A stretch of 64,000 nucleotides of DNA, from contig NZ_JAIEUI010000007.1 of NCBI RefSeq assembly GCF_022234545.1, positions 1 through 64,000 of the forward strand. The letters are read 5' to 3'. How positions within the stretch are numbered: position 1 is the stretch's first letter; the number at the start of each line of letters is the position of its first letter. The DNA comes from Paenibacillus piscarius (GTDB taxonomy: Bacteria; Bacillota; Bacilli; Paenibacillales; Paenibacillaceae). The position numbers and the translations under genes are program-made. Positions 1-8,618 of this stretch are shown here, in pieces. The notes under the pieces were generated by a model, which was not told the DNA's origin, ran no database searches, and saw only the letters and a program-made list of their open reading frames with translations.

Positions 1-65
1 TCGACTTGCATGTATTAGGCACGCCGCCAGCGTTCGTCCTGAGCCAGGATCAAACTCTCCAATTA
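1..65 (-). rRNA. 16S ribosomal RNA, 5' end only (partial)
   Basis: Read on the minus strand this is the highly conserved start of 16S rRNA, including the GAGTTTGATCCTGGCTCAG primer site and the following GACGAACGCTGGCGGCGTG segment. The mature 5' end is placed near position 65 by alignment with the E. coli start (AAATTGAAGAG). Only the first 65 or so nucleotides are inside the window; the rest of the rRNA operon lies to the left. Confidence 0.97.
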
Positions 66-279
66 GTTGTTATCGAGCGTTCACTTCCCCGAATCACTCC
101 GAGAAAATCAACTTCCGATGACTATTGTTAGAGCGATTGCTCATTTTGAAACATCTGACGAGAATTATTATTCTCTGTTTTGAAATCACCGAAGTGATTT
201 CTGATACTCACTCGTTGTTCAGTTTTCAAAGATCAAGCTCGTTGTCGGCGGCGATCAGCTCGTCACCAGCAACTTTTAT
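66..279 (-). other. rRNA operon leader
   Basis: This is the transcribed leader between the rRNA promoter and 16S. It contains, on the minus strand, TCTTTGAAAACTGAACAACG (about 210-233), which is typical of Bacillales rrn leaders and includes an antitermination-type box. A perfect 8-bp hairpin (GAAATCAC/GTGATTTC) lies at about 182-201. I see no protein gene in it. Confidence 0.7.
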
Positions 280-308
280 AATATATCATGATTCTCATCC
301 GAATGCAA
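280..308 (-). promoter_or_regulatory. rRNA promoter P2
   Basis: On the minus strand a TTGCAT -35 (303-308), a 17-bp spacer and a TATATT -10 (280-285) precede the rRNA leader. Position and spacing fit a vegetative sigma-A rRNA promoter. Confidence 0.65.
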
Positions 309-394
309 CACTTTTCTAAAACAAGTAAATCACACTCTTCAAAGCACCATGCTCCAATCGGCTTAATGGATATATATCCTGCAACTGGACATTT

Positions 395-424
395 AATATA
401 CCATGGGTTGCCCCTCATAAACAA
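395..424 (-). promoter_or_regulatory. possible upstream rRNA promoter P1
   Basis: TTGTTT (419-424), an 18-bp spacer and TATATT (395-400) on the minus strand lie 115 bp upstream of P2. Tandem promoters are usual for rrn operons, but the -35 is weak. The stretch 425-530 shows nothing else I can name. Confidence 0.4.
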
Positions 425-530
425 CAGCATTTTTTACCATTTAGAGTATAATTCCCGAGACTCCCTAGGAGCACTATATATGACTTCCTACCTGCATCCT
501 GGCAACGCGTTCAATTCTCTACCAGCATGC

Positions 531-567
531 AAAAAAGCAGCAGATCCCCTTATAATGCAGGATCTGC
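531..567 (-). terminator. terminator of the LysM coat gene
   Basis: GCAGATCC and GGATCTGC form an 8-bp stem on the minus strand, followed after a short gap by TTTTTT. It ends the LysM gene before the rRNA promoters. Confidence 0.8.
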
Positions 568-590
568 CGCACTCTGACCATTCCGGATGG

Positions 591-2180
591 TTAATTTGGC
601 ACCCAAGGGCTACTATTCTTTTTGGCTGTATTGGCTCGTTCGCTCGTATTTTGGGCCGCACGCGGCTTGGAGGCTGGTTTGTTCTTGGTTGCCGGTGCCT
701 GGCTGGACGTTTTTGCTTTTGCCGCTCCAGATTTGGACGCTCCCGCCTTGGCCGCTTTCGGCTCTTTGGCAGGTACAGCCTCGGAACTTGCTTGTACTGG
801 GCTGGCTGCAGCAGTATCTTCCGGCGCAAGCTCGGGAACCTGAATCTCGGGGACACGGTTATGGGCGAAATTCTCCATTCCCGGATATGCCGGATACGGC
901 GGAATAATCGATACCATCGGCTGCTCATACATGGGTGATACCATATTAGGCATAGCATTCATTCCTGACGAGTATGGAGAGACCATTCCCATCTGCGGCA
1001 TGGCATACATCGGATATCCGTTGTACATCGGCTGTTCATACGGATAAGGCTGAACTGCCATTCCGCCGCAGCCGCAATTAGGCCAAGGTAGGTTAACCTG
1101 CTGCTCACCCTGATACTGCGGAGCGAAGGACATATTGTCACCTGCAGGACTGACCCCGGACATATTCATATTGTTATAATCCGGCGAAACATTAGGGTAC
1201 CAGGTCCCAGGGTACTGATTAGGCGGATAAGCATTGGCCGGGTAGAATGGAGGACAGTCCGGCATGAAGGCAGCAGGCTGAACATAACCGGGAGCATTAT
1301 TCGTATCCATCACCGCCATCGGCTCATACATCGGATAGACCGGTGCGTAATTCATGAAGTACGGATTCTCATTCAGGCCGGGGTAACCTTCCCCTTTGCC
1401 GCATGAGGAGCCTTTACCGTCATTCCAGTTCGTGGGCTGAACGTCTGATTTATGCGCTTCTTTGGATTTCTCATAGACTGGCGCTTCTTGGGGCGGGACC
1501 GAAATCTGCACATATAAGCTCTGCTTCTCATGGACGATCTCCTGGACCGGCATAACTTCCTGCGCTTTCACAGGCGCTGGATTTGGCGCCGGATTAGGTG
1601 CCGGCTTTGGCGCAGGCGCGGAGATCGGGATCGGCACCGCTTCTGCCGCAGGGGAGACCGGAGCCGGCTTCTCAATGACGCCTGTGTAGGTTTTTCCGCC
1701 AATAGCGGTCTTATCTACCACCGCCGGAGCCGTAGATTGAGGCTGAACGGGGGCATTATCATTCGCAGGAGCTGTCGATTGAGGCAGAATGGATGCTGTG
1801 TTATCTTTGGCAGGAGCTGTAGACTGGGCCGTAATCGGCGCAGTACTCACCTTCTTGGGGATATTAACCACTTCACCCGTCAACAGCGCATTGGGATTCT
1901 TAAGCTGCGGATTGGCATCGATCATATCCTTCAGTGTAATCCCCCATGCCTTGGACAGCTTCCACAGGGTATCTCCTTGTTTGACGGTATGCTTGTAATA
2001 GATATCATTGTTATCCGGTACAGGTACGGGTGCTGCCGGGATTTTGACTTTGTCTCCTATGGCCAGCACATCCGGATTGGTGATCTGCGGATTGGCCTCG
2101 ATAATTTTGGACAGCGGCACTCCATACTTCTGGGATAATGCGAACAGTGTATCGCCTTGCTTGACAATGTGTATTTTCAC
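591..2180 (-). CDS. SafA-like spore coat morphogenetic protein with two LysM domains
   Basis: This 529-residue protein starts at a GTG placed 9 nt after AGGAGGT; the reading frame runs on upstream but has no ribosome binding site there. Two LysM domains (residues about 3-47 and 60-107, each with VKQGDTL) would bind peptidoglycan. A proline/alanine-rich linker follows, then a tyrosine-, proline- and methionine-rich segment typical of coat proteins, and a basic Ala/Lys/Ser-rich C-terminus. In B. subtilis SafA recruits inner coat proteins and binds SpoVID, and a SpoVID homologue is also in this window (32.4 kb). Its place beside pheA/pheB matches B. subtilis safA. SafA identity is inferred from architecture and synteny, because the C-terminal part is low complexity and not diagnostic. 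Confidence 0.7.
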   Translation of the reverse strand: MKIHIVKQGDTLFALSQKYGVPLSKIIEANPQITNPDVLAIGDKVKIPAAPVPVPDNNDIYYKHTVKQGDTLWKLSKAWGITLKDMIDANPQLKNPNALLTGEVVNIPKKVSTAPITAQSTAPAKDNTASILPQSTAPANDNAPVQPQSTAPAVVDKTAIGGKTYTGVIEKPAPVSPAAEAVPIPISAPAPKPAPNPAPNPAPVKAQEVMPVQEIVHEKQSLYVQISVPPQEAPVYEKSKEAHKSDVQPTNWNDGKGSSCGKGEGYPGLNENPYFMNYAPVYPMYEPMAVMDTNNAPGYVQPAAFMPDCPPFYPANAYPPNQYPGTWYPNVSPDYNNMNMSGVSPAGDNMSFAPQYQGEQQVNLPWPNCGCGGMAVQPYPYEQPMYNGYPMYAMPQMGMVSPYSSGMNAMPNMVSPMYEQPMVSIIPPYPAYPGMENFAHNRVPEIQVPELAPEDTAAASPVQASSEAVPAKEPKAAKAGASKSGAAKAKTSSQAPATKNKPASKPRAAQNTSERANTAKKNSSPWVPN

Positions 2181-2326
2181 GCAGCATTTACCTCCTAGGT
2201 ATATATTGATCGACGTTGCACCCCGGTTCAGGGATGATAGCCCTCCAGCATCGGTAATTGCGGTACAGCCGCCTCCTTCGTTACTACATCTTATGCAGCC
2301 CATGGGCGAATGACATCCCTATATGC

Positions 2327-2363
2327 AAAAAAAATCCTTTCATGCTTGGCATGAAAGGATTTC
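2327..2363 (-). terminator. terminator of the pheB-ilvE operon
   Basis: A long perfect stem (AAATCCTTTCATGC pairing with GCATGAAAGGATTT) with a 3-nt loop and a run of T on the minus strand lies just after ilvE. Confidence 0.9.
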
Positions 2364-2396
2364 GGCTCTATTCTACGGTCCTGGCGAGCCGCCGCT

Positions 2397-3278
2397 CTAT
2401 TCCCAGACCTTATATCCGTCTTTATCTACTACATTGCGGAATTCTTCCAGCAATTGCAGCGTGATCGGCCCGGCATGACCGGAGCCAATAACCCGTCCGT
2501 CGATTTCGCGGGCGGCGATGACTTCTGCTGCTGTACCGGTGAAGAAGACTTCATCGGCAATATATACGTCATGCATGGTGAACGGCTCTTCCTTGAGCGG
2601 CAGGCCAAGCTTCTCGCACAGCTCAATGATCGCCAGACGCGTAATGCCTTCAAGTGCGCCCAGGTAGCAAGGCGGCGTGTAGACGACTCCTCTTTTGATA
2701 ATGAAGATATTGTCGCCAGATCCTTCCGTGACATAACCCTGGGCATTCATCATAATCGCTTCATCGGCTTCCGCCAGGTTCGACTGAATCTTCACCAGAA
2801 TGTTATTGAGATAGTTCAGCGATTTGATCTTCGGATTCAGCGCATCCGGGAGATTGCGGCGCTGGGATACCGAAACGGCACGGAGTCCGTTCAAGTAAGC
2901 CTGCTCCGGATAAATGGCCAGCTGCTCCACAATGATAATTACACTGGCCTTCGGACAGCGGCGCGGGTCCAATCCCAGGTTGCCGGGGCCGCGCGATACA
3001 ATCAGCCGGATATATCCGTTGCGCATATCGTTAAGACGGATGGTCTCAGCCATCGCCTCCAGCATCTCGTCATAGGTCAGCGGAATGTCCAGCATAATCG
3101 ACTTCGCTGAATCATACAGCCTGTCCAGGTGCTCCTTGCACTTGAAGATGTTGCCGTTATAGATACGGATACCCTCGAAGATTCCGTCTCCATATAAAAA
3201 GCCGTGATCGAATACCGATACCATTGCCTTGTCCTTCGTTACATGTTGTCCATCCAGATAGATCCATTGCTCCGCCAT
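2397..3278 (-). CDS. ilvE: branched-chain amino acid aminotransferase
   Basis: This fold-type IV PLP aminotransferase of 293 residues interconverts Leu/Ile/Val and their 2-oxo acids. The SVFDHGFLYGDGIFEG segment (21-36), the PLP lysine in IKSLNYLNN (Lys152) and YVTEGSGDNIF are all present. I chose the ATG at 3278 (MAEQWIYLDG) because GGAGGTG lies 10 nt upstream and the family begins there; an upstream extension in frame lacks support. It is the last gene of the operon and starts 4 nt after the pheA stop, so translation is probably coupled. A D-amino-acid transaminase is the main alternative, but the lysine motif favours a branched-chain enzyme. Confidence 0.9.
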   Translation of the reverse strand: MAEQWIYLDGQHVTKDKAMVSVFDHGFLYGDGIFEGIRIYNGNIFKCKEHLDRLYDSAKSIMLDIPLTYDEMLEAMAETIRLNDMRNGYIRLIVSRGPGNLGLDPRRCPKASVIIIVEQLAIYPEQAYLNGLRAVSVSQRRNLPDALNPKIKSLNYLNNILVKIQSNLAEADEAIMMNAQGYVTEGSGDNIFIIKRGVVYTPPCYLGALEGITRLAIIELCEKLGLPLKEEPFTMHDVYIADEVFFTGTAAEVIAAREIDGRVIGSGHAGPITLQLLEEFRNVVDKDGYKVWE

Positions 3279-3282
3279 GAAC

Positions 3283-4170
3283 TTACTGCACCTCCGCTTT
3301 CTCTTCCTCATAGGTGTATGTGGGATAAGACCCCAGAATCCGAACCTGACAGCCCAAGGCTTTGATCTCTTCGATCGCCCCCGGCAGCAGAACCGATTCT
3401 ATCGGCTCCAGCACATCAATATAGAAATAATAAGTACCCAGCTTCTTCTTCGTCGGCCGTGATTCGATGCGGGACAGGTTCAGCTTACGCCACGAGAAGG
3501 CAGCCAGCACCTGATGCAGCGCCCCCGGGAAATCCTCAGGCAGCGTGACGAGAATACTGGTCTTATCACCGCTGCTCTTCTGCGGAAGCTCCAGCTTCTC
3601 CGGACCCGCCAGCACAAACCGCGTGTAATTGTTATTATGATCCGTAATCCGCTGCTTGACAACCTCCAGTCCATGAGTCGCAGCGCCAAGCGAGGTGCCG
3701 ATGGCCGCCCAGCCTTTGCCGGGATTGGCCTTCACAATCTCAACAGCCTCAGAGGTGCTTCCTACAGACTCCAGCTCAGCCCACGGCACCGACTTACGGA
3801 TAAACTGCGTACACTGAGCCATAGCGACCGGATGGGAGAGAATTCGGACAATCTTCTGATAATCCTTCTCCCCGCCTGTGCCGTCGAATTCCTGCGGATG
3901 ACCGATCAAATTCTGAATTGAGGGGAAAATCCACTCCGCCTGCATCGGCAGATTCACTTCATTAATGAGCCAGTCAATATGCAGGCTGACAGAGCCTTCA
4001 ATCGTGTTCTCAATCGGAATTACGCTATAGTCGGTAACTCCGTTTGCCGTAGACAGGAAGACATCAGAGATCAGCTTATGATGCTTAATCTGAACAGGGG
4101 TACTGCCGAATAAATACAGCAGCGCTTCATGCGAGACCGAGCCCTGCGGCAACATCGCTATCGATTTCAT
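3283..4170 (-). CDS. pheA: prephenate dehydratase
   Basis: This converts prephenate to phenylpyruvate in phenylalanine synthesis. The 295 residues comprise a catalytic region (about 1-190; YSVIPIENTIEGSV) and a C-terminal ACT domain (about 205-280) with the conserved ESRPT motif that senses phenylalanine. There is no chorismate mutase domain, as is usual in Bacillales. The ATG overlaps the thrB stop (ATGA), showing translational coupling, and AGGAG lies upstream. Confidence 0.96.
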   Translation of the reverse strand: MKSIAMLPQGSVSHEALLYLFGSTPVQIKHHKLISDVFLSTANGVTDYSVIPIENTIEGSVSLHIDWLINEVNLPMQAEWIFPSIQNLIGHPQEFDGTGGEKDYQKIVRILSHPVAMAQCTQFIRKSVPWAELESVGSTSEAVEIVKANPGKGWAAIGTSLGAATHGLEVVKQRITDHNNNYTRFVLAGPEKLELPQKSSGDKTSILVTLPEDFPGALHQVLAAFSWRKLNLSRIESRPTKKKLGTYYFYIDVLEPIESVLLPGAIEEIKALGCQVRILGSYPTYTYEEEKAEVQ

Positions 4171-5147
4171 GAATGAAGTTCTCCTTTTATCATATCCAAA
4201 AATGTTCCGTTTGACATCCCGCTCCGCTCAAGCAGCTCTGCAGTCACACCTGCGGTACACGGAGTCAGCCATACGGTCCGCGAAGAAATACCATGCTCCT
4301 GCATCGTCCGGGTCAGGAACAGCTCCAGCTCCTGCTTCCGTGCCTCCTTGCGGTCCACCATGCACAAGAGTGTCGGGCCTGCGCCGCTAAGCGCAATGCC
4401 CAGCGCACCATGGCCGGGCGCTTCCGCCAGCAGCTTCTCCATCCCCGGAACCAGCGGTGCACGGTAGGGCTGATGCAGCCGGTCCTGCATTGCAGTGCCA
4501 AGCATATCCAGCCGGCCGGCGGCCAGCGCTGCTGTGAGCAGCGAGGTATGGCTGATGTTGTGAACCGCATCGCTCACCGTTACCTCCGCAGGCAGCGCCT
4601 CTCTGGCCTTGACGGTCTCCAGCTCGAATTCAGGAATGACCACCAGGAATTCCAGCTCCTGCGGCGGCTCAATCCGGATATAATCGGCATGTTCGCCATC
4701 CCACACGGCTGTAATAATTCCGCCGAAGAGCGAGGCCCCGACATTGTCGGGATGCTTCTCGATCGCTGTAGCCATATCGAACAGCTTCGCTTGACTAAGC
4801 GGTGAACCTATCATAGCATTGGCTGCTGCCAATGCGCCAATAATAGCGGAGGCGCTGCTGCCAAGGCCGCGGGTCAGCGGGATCTCTGAATACATCGAGA
4901 TGGACAGCTCAGGGATCTGAACCCCCGCTTCCGCGAATACCATCTGGGCGACCTTGTAGAGCAGATTGCTTTTATCCCGGGGAAGACCTGCCATCTCATC
5001 ACCATACAGATGAAATACGGTCTCGGCGGCCTCCTCCATTTCGATCCATGCATACAGCGACAGAGCCATCCCCAGCGTATCGAAGCCCGGACCGAGATTG
5101 GCGGTGCTGGCGGGGACCTTCACTCTAGACCTTCCGTAAATACTCAT
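4167..5147 (-). CDS. thrB: homoserine kinase
   Basis: This GHMP-family kinase phosphorylates homoserine to O-phosphohomoserine. The N-terminal PASTANLGPGFDTLG and the ATP-binding PLTRGLGSSASAIIGAL segment are intact over 326 residues. The start is the ATG at 5147 (MSIYGRSRVKV) with GAAGGAG 9 nt upstream. An in-frame extension to about 5201 has no ribosome binding site. It lies between hom and pheA. thrC, which separates hom and thrB in B. subtilis, is absent here. Confidence 0.95.
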   Translation of the reverse strand: MSIYGRSRVKVPASTANLGPGFDTLGMALSLYAWIEMEEAAETVFHLYGDEMAGLPRDKSNLLYKVAQMVFAEAGVQIPELSISMYSEIPLTRGLGSSASAIIGALAAANAMIGSPLSQAKLFDMATAIEKHPDNVGASLFGGIITAVWDGEHADYIRIEPPQELEFLVVIPEFELETVKAREALPAEVTVSDAVHNISHTSLLTAALAAGRLDMLGTAMQDRLHQPYRAPLVPGMEKLLAEAPGHGALGIALSGAGPTLLCMVDRKEARKQELELFLTRTMQEHGISSRTVWLTPCTAGVTAELLERSGMSNGTFLDMIKGELHS

Positions 5148-5208
5148 AGCAGGTAAATCTCCTTCATTATATTTATGCCCAGCCCCTGCAATCAAGGGCA
5201 TTCAATGC

Positions 5209-6495
5209 TTAGCCCTCTACACGGTAATGGCTCTTGATGCGGTGAATCACATTCAGCTGCTCCAGATGCCGCAGCACCTTGTTCATGCTGGAACGGCTGG
5301 CATTATGCGTGACAATGATGATTTCGGCATCCGGGTTATTCGGGTTGGCCTGCTGAACCACAGAATCCAGGCTGACCTCGTATTCGGCAAACACCTGAGT
5401 GATCTTCGCGAGTACACCGGCCTTGTCATCGACATGAAGCAGGAGGAAATTTTTGTAGAAAATATCTTCATCGCTCTTCAGCTTCTTCTGCTTATAAGGA
5501 ACAATCTGCTTCAGCCCGTTCACACCCAGCTTCAAGTTCTTGATGACTGCCACGAGATCGGCCACAATGGAGGTTGCCGTAGGCATCGCGCCCGCGCCTG
5601 CACCGTAGAACATCGTCTCGCCCACTGCTTCGCCATAGACATATACCGCATTGAACACACCATTGACGGAGGCAATCGGGTGGTTCTTACGGATCATCGT
5701 AGGCTGTACGCTAATGCTGAACTCTTCATCCTGGTGCTCAGCAATGCCGAGCAGCTTCATCTCATAGCCCAGCCGCTTGGCAAAAGCGATATCCTCCTTG
5801 CTCACCCCGGAAATCCCGCTCACACTGACATCGCTCAGCTCCACATTCGTCCGGAAGCCAAGTGTGCCCAGAATAGCCATCTTGCGGGCAGCATCCAGCC
5901 CCTCCACATCAGAGGTCGGATCGGATTCGGCATACCCCAGCTCCTGGGCTTCCCGGAGGACATCAGCGTATGATGCGCCTTCCTGGCTCATTTTGCTAAG
6001 TATGTAGTTGGTGGTTCCGTTGACAATCCCCATAATCTTCGTGATTCGGTCTGAGGAGAAGCCTTCAATCAATGTGCGGATAATGGGAATCCCTCCGGCG
6101 ACACTGGCCTCATAGAACACATCACACTGTTTCTCCTGCGCCTTGGCCAGAATCTCCGAGCCGTGCAGAGCCATCAGGTCCTTGTTGGCAGTGACGATAT
6201 GCTTGCCGCGCTCCAGCGCCTCCAGAATATATTCCTTCGTCCCGGCAATTCCGCCCATCACCTCGACGATGACATCAATCTCCGGATCACGGATCACCAC
6301 CCACGGATCATCAGTGACCTTCGACGGGTCCACTTCAATCTCCCGGGGCTTCTCAGTGTTCTTCACGGCAATCCGTTCAATCAGAATCGGTGAACCGACC
6401 TGGCTGCTCAGATCCTCCTGATTTCCTTCAACAATACGGACAACGCCCGTTCCTACCGTACCCAGACCGAGCAATCCTACTCTAACCGGCTTCAT
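5209..6495 (-). CDS. hom: homoserine dehydrogenase
   Basis: This NAD(P)-dependent enzyme reduces aspartate semialdehyde to homoserine. The 428 residues show the Rossmann GLGTVGTGV motif (about 10-18), NGTTNYIL in the substrate domain, and a C-terminal ACT domain (HVDDKAGVLAKI) that normally mediates threonine feedback. It has a good GAGGGAG ribosome binding site. It follows the ACT regulator gene by 9 nt and precedes thrB in one operon. Confidence 0.96.
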   Translation of the reverse strand: MKPVRVGLLGLGTVGTGVVRIVEGNQEDLSSQVGSPILIERIAVKNTEKPREIEVDPSKVTDDPWVVIRDPEIDVIVEVMGGIAGTKEYILEALERGKHIVTANKDLMALHGSEILAKAQEKQCDVFYEASVAGGIPIIRTLIEGFSSDRITKIMGIVNGTTNYILSKMSQEGASYADVLREAQELGYAESDPTSDVEGLDAARKMAILGTLGFRTNVELSDVSVSGISGVSKEDIAFAKRLGYEMKLLGIAEHQDEEFSISVQPTMIRKNHPIASVNGVFNAVYVYGEAVGETMFYGAGAGAMPTATSIVADLVAVIKNLKLGVNGLKQIVPYKQKKLKSDEDIFYKNFLLLHVDDKAGVLAKITQVFAEYEVSLDSVVQQANPNNPDAEIIIVTHNASRSSMNKVLRHLEQLNVIHRIKSHYRVEG

Positions 6496-6504
6496 TCGTC
6501 TCCC

Positions 6505-6942
6505 TCACCCCTGACCAATAATTAACGCCCGCTTCACGCCCGGAATCGCCTTGAGGCTGTCCAGCAGATCTCCGAGTTCTTCATTCAGATGAGAGATCTC
6601 GATGGAGATTACCACGTTGGCCCGTCCCTGCAGCGGTATACTCTGATGAATCGTCAGCACGTTAGCCCCATGGACCGCGACGGAACCGAGTACCTTGGAC
6701 AGCATTCCCGACTCGTGCTCCAGATCAATCGAGATCGTAACGATACGTTCGCGTTCGAGCTGATGAATTAAGTGTATCCCGTCTTTGTATTTATAAAAAG
6801 CACTGCGGCTAAGCCCCACCTGCTCGACGCCTTCATGCACTGTCTTGGCATCCCCTGCTTCGAGCAGTTGTTTGACCTGCATGGTCTTCAGCACGGCATC
6901 GGGTAATATGTCCTCCCGGACCAAATAATAGCGTTCTTTCAC
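6505..6942 (-). CDS. pheB: ACT domain protein PheB/ThrR family
   Basis: This 145-residue protein has an N-terminal segment with a helix-turn-helix-like SRSAFYKYKD and a C-terminal ACT domain (about 70-145). In B. subtilis the PheB-type protein lies next to pheA and has been described as a regulator of threonine synthesis (ThrR). I chose the GTG at 6942 (MKERYYLVRED) because GGGGTGAGG sits 6 nt upstream and the family starts this way; a GTG 12 nt earlier is possible. As first gene of a hom-thrB-pheA-ilvE operon it may sense an amino acid and control this operon, which is an inference. Confidence 0.85.
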   Translation of the reverse strand: MKERYYLVREDILPDAVLKTMQVKQLLEAGDAKTVHEGVEQVGLSRSAFYKYKDGIHLIHQLERERIVTISIDLEHESGMLSKVLGSVAVHGANVLTIHQSIPLQGRANVVISIEISHLNEELGDLLDSLKAIPGVKRALIIGQG

Positions 6943-6984
6943 GAACGTCCTCACCCCAAAGACTTTTGTGTGTACATAGTGGAC

Positions 6985-7014
6985 ATTATACGGGATGACC
7001 GGCTGTTATGGCAA
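6985..7014 (-). promoter_or_regulatory. promoter of the pheB-hom-thrB-pheA-ilvE operon
   Basis: TTGCCA (7009-7014), an 18-bp spacer and a perfect TATAAT (6985-6990) on the minus strand, about 45 nt before the first start codon. Confidence 0.7.
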
Positions 7015-7037
7015 TAACTTTTCTTCAGAAGGCCTAT

Positions 7038-7076
7038 AGAAAAGACTGTCCCTTCCATCATCAGGAGGAACAGTCT
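7038..7076 (-). terminator. terminator of the SPFH/zinc-ribbon operon
   Basis: AGACTGTTCCTCC pairs with GGAAGGGACAGTCT (with minor imperfections) and is followed by TTTTC on the minus strand. Confidence 0.75.
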
Positions 7077-7088
7077 ATTGTGCCCGAA

Positions 7089-7847
7089 TCAGCTGTAGGC
7101 AATCATTGTGCCGCAGTAGGCACAGGCTGTGGACTGGCCGGGCGCTACGGTGTTCTGAGCTCCGCAGCCCGGACAGCGGACCGATTTCGGCAGCCCCTGC
7201 GGACCCCGCTGCTGAGGAGGCGGCCCGCCGGCAGGCGGCGAGAACGGGGATGAGGCGGCCTGGCCTCCCTGCGCTGCCGGAGCGGCCTCATCCGCCCCTT
7301 CGTGAAAGAGGAGGCCGGAATCCAGCAGCCTGTACTTTTGAAGATAGAGGAGATCCCGGTTCACATCCGCTTCGCTCTGTCCGGTCCGGTCTGCCAGATC
7401 CCCGGTATAGCGGACTCTCTCCACCGTAATCAGGTGCACATACTGATTGGCGAGCTGCGAGAAGCGGAATCTGGCTTTGGCTGCACTTCTGGCAAATATG
7501 GCCGCGGGCAGCAGCGTAACCAATGAGAACATCATTAACATTCCAATCAACGTACCAATATCAATCCCGTCTTCACTGAAGATGGAATAAATGACAATAC
7601 CCAACAGCTGCACGAAGCCGCCCACAAACACATGATACAGCAAATTATAATTGGCAGCCTTGCGGTAATTCTTGTAATGGCTCGTGATCATGCGCAGCAG
7701 CGCAAGCGCAAACCCCAGCGGCATTAACAGATACCCGATGCATGTGATCACAAAATCCTTATTATTCCATTCATACACGGGAAGGCCGTCAGATGGCTGA
7801 CCGGCCCGGCCCGGCAGCAATCCGCCCGGCTGATTCCCTATCCCCAT
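7089..7847 (-). CDS. membrane protein with C-terminal zinc ribbon (YdjG-like)
   Basis: The 252 residues hold hydrophobic segments at about 30-52, 70-88 and 98-118, a central soluble region (about 125-185), a Pro/Gly/Gln-rich linker and a C-terminal zinc ribbon (CPGCGAQN...CAYCG). This is the third gene of an operon with an SPFH protein and another membrane protein. The combination resembles B. subtilis YdjG-YdjH-YdjI, which recruits PspA to the membrane under envelope stress. The YdjG assignment rests on domain layout and context, not on a sequence search. Confidence 0.6.
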   Translation of the reverse strand: MGIGNQPGGLLPGRAGQPSDGLPVYEWNNKDFVITCIGYLLMPLGFALALLRMITSHYKNYRKAANYNLLYHVFVGGFVQLLGIVIYSIFSEDGIDIGTLIGMLMMFSLVTLLPAAIFARSAAKARFRFSQLANQYVHLITVERVRYTGDLADRTGQSEADVNRDLLYLQKYRLLDSGLLFHEGADEAAPAAQGGQAASSPFSPPAGGPPPQQRGPQGLPKSVRCPGCGAQNTVAPGQSTACAYCGTMIAYS

Positions 7848-7862
7848 TGCTTGCTATTCCTC

Positions 7863-8618
7863 CTATTTGAGCGCAGCCAGCTCTTGGTTACGCCGCGCAA
7901 GCGTGCTGGCTATACTATTCGTTAATTCTTGTGTCTCCACATCCCAATCGGCTGGCAGCTCTGTCAGCGTCAGCAGCAGCGCAACGTGATCATGCAGCAG
8001 CGAGAGCTGCTGGCGGAGAATGTCTTCGGTAGCGGATAGCCCCGGCCTGGATACCGGATCACTGTAACGAAACTTCTCCGCCAGCTCATCTAACAGCCCG
8101 GACAGTCTGCCGGCTTCAGGATGCTGCCAGCCGCGGGCGAGCCTGCTGATGTCCTGCAGCTCCTGCCGGTGGGTGCGCAGATGCCTTGAAGCATCCTTCG
8201 CCCTCCGTTCACCTGATGCAGCATTCCAGCCATGCAATCCTACTGCTGCAAGCACTGCGGCTGCGGCCAGGAGCAGAATTATTTGAATTCCTGCATACCA
8301 GAGCGGGTTCAATTCCAGTATCCAGTCAAGCATTATGGCTGCGGCCAGCACAACAGCCATATATAGGGCTACTATTATGGCACCGCTTATCCATACGGGC
8401 GAAGTCCGGCTGGCCTTACGGGCACCGCGCAGCCACATCAGAGCATATCCGTACACCACCGTCTCTGCAATACATACGGCAAGCAGTGTCACTACAAAAC
8501 GCATGAGCGATTCAGAGAAACCTAGCGTAAAGAATGAGATAAGGGTTGCTGCCAATGCAGCAACATAGATACCCGTGATCAGACCTGTATAAGACCTGCT
8601 CTTCTCCATACGGCTCAC
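7863..8618 (-). CDS. four-segment membrane protein of an envelope-stress operon (YdjH-like position)
   Basis: The 251 residues have four hydrophobic segments (about 12-33, 38-62, 76-98 and 108-128) followed by a cytoplasmic, charged and probably helical region without cysteine motifs. Its GTG overlaps the upstream SPFH stop (GTGA). An in-frame ATG at 8609 with GGGTGAG just upstream is an equally good start. I do not recognise a named family. Its place between the SPFH and zinc-ribbon genes suggests it is the YdjH-type partner. Confidence 0.55.
   Translation of the reverse strand: MSRMEKSRSYTGLITGIYVAALAATLISFFTLGFSESLMRFVVTLLAVCIAETVVYGYALMWLRGARKASRTSPVWISGAIIVALYMAVVLAAAIMLDWILELNPLWYAGIQIILLLAAAAVLAAVGLHGWNAASGERRAKDASRHLRTHRQELQDISRLARGWQHPEAGRLSGLLDELAEKFRYSDPVSRPGLSATEDILRQQLSLLHDHVALLLTLTELPADWDVETQELTNSIASTLARRNQELAALK

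Noticed and set aside
288..938. Plus-strand open frame near the rRNA leader
   Set aside because: It runs across the rRNA promoter and the 3' end of the LysM gene, without a ribosome binding site or recognisable protein.
2181..2326. Mother-cell sigma (E or K) promoter for the safA-like gene
   Set aside because: Expected from biology, but no convincing -35/-10 pair was seen.
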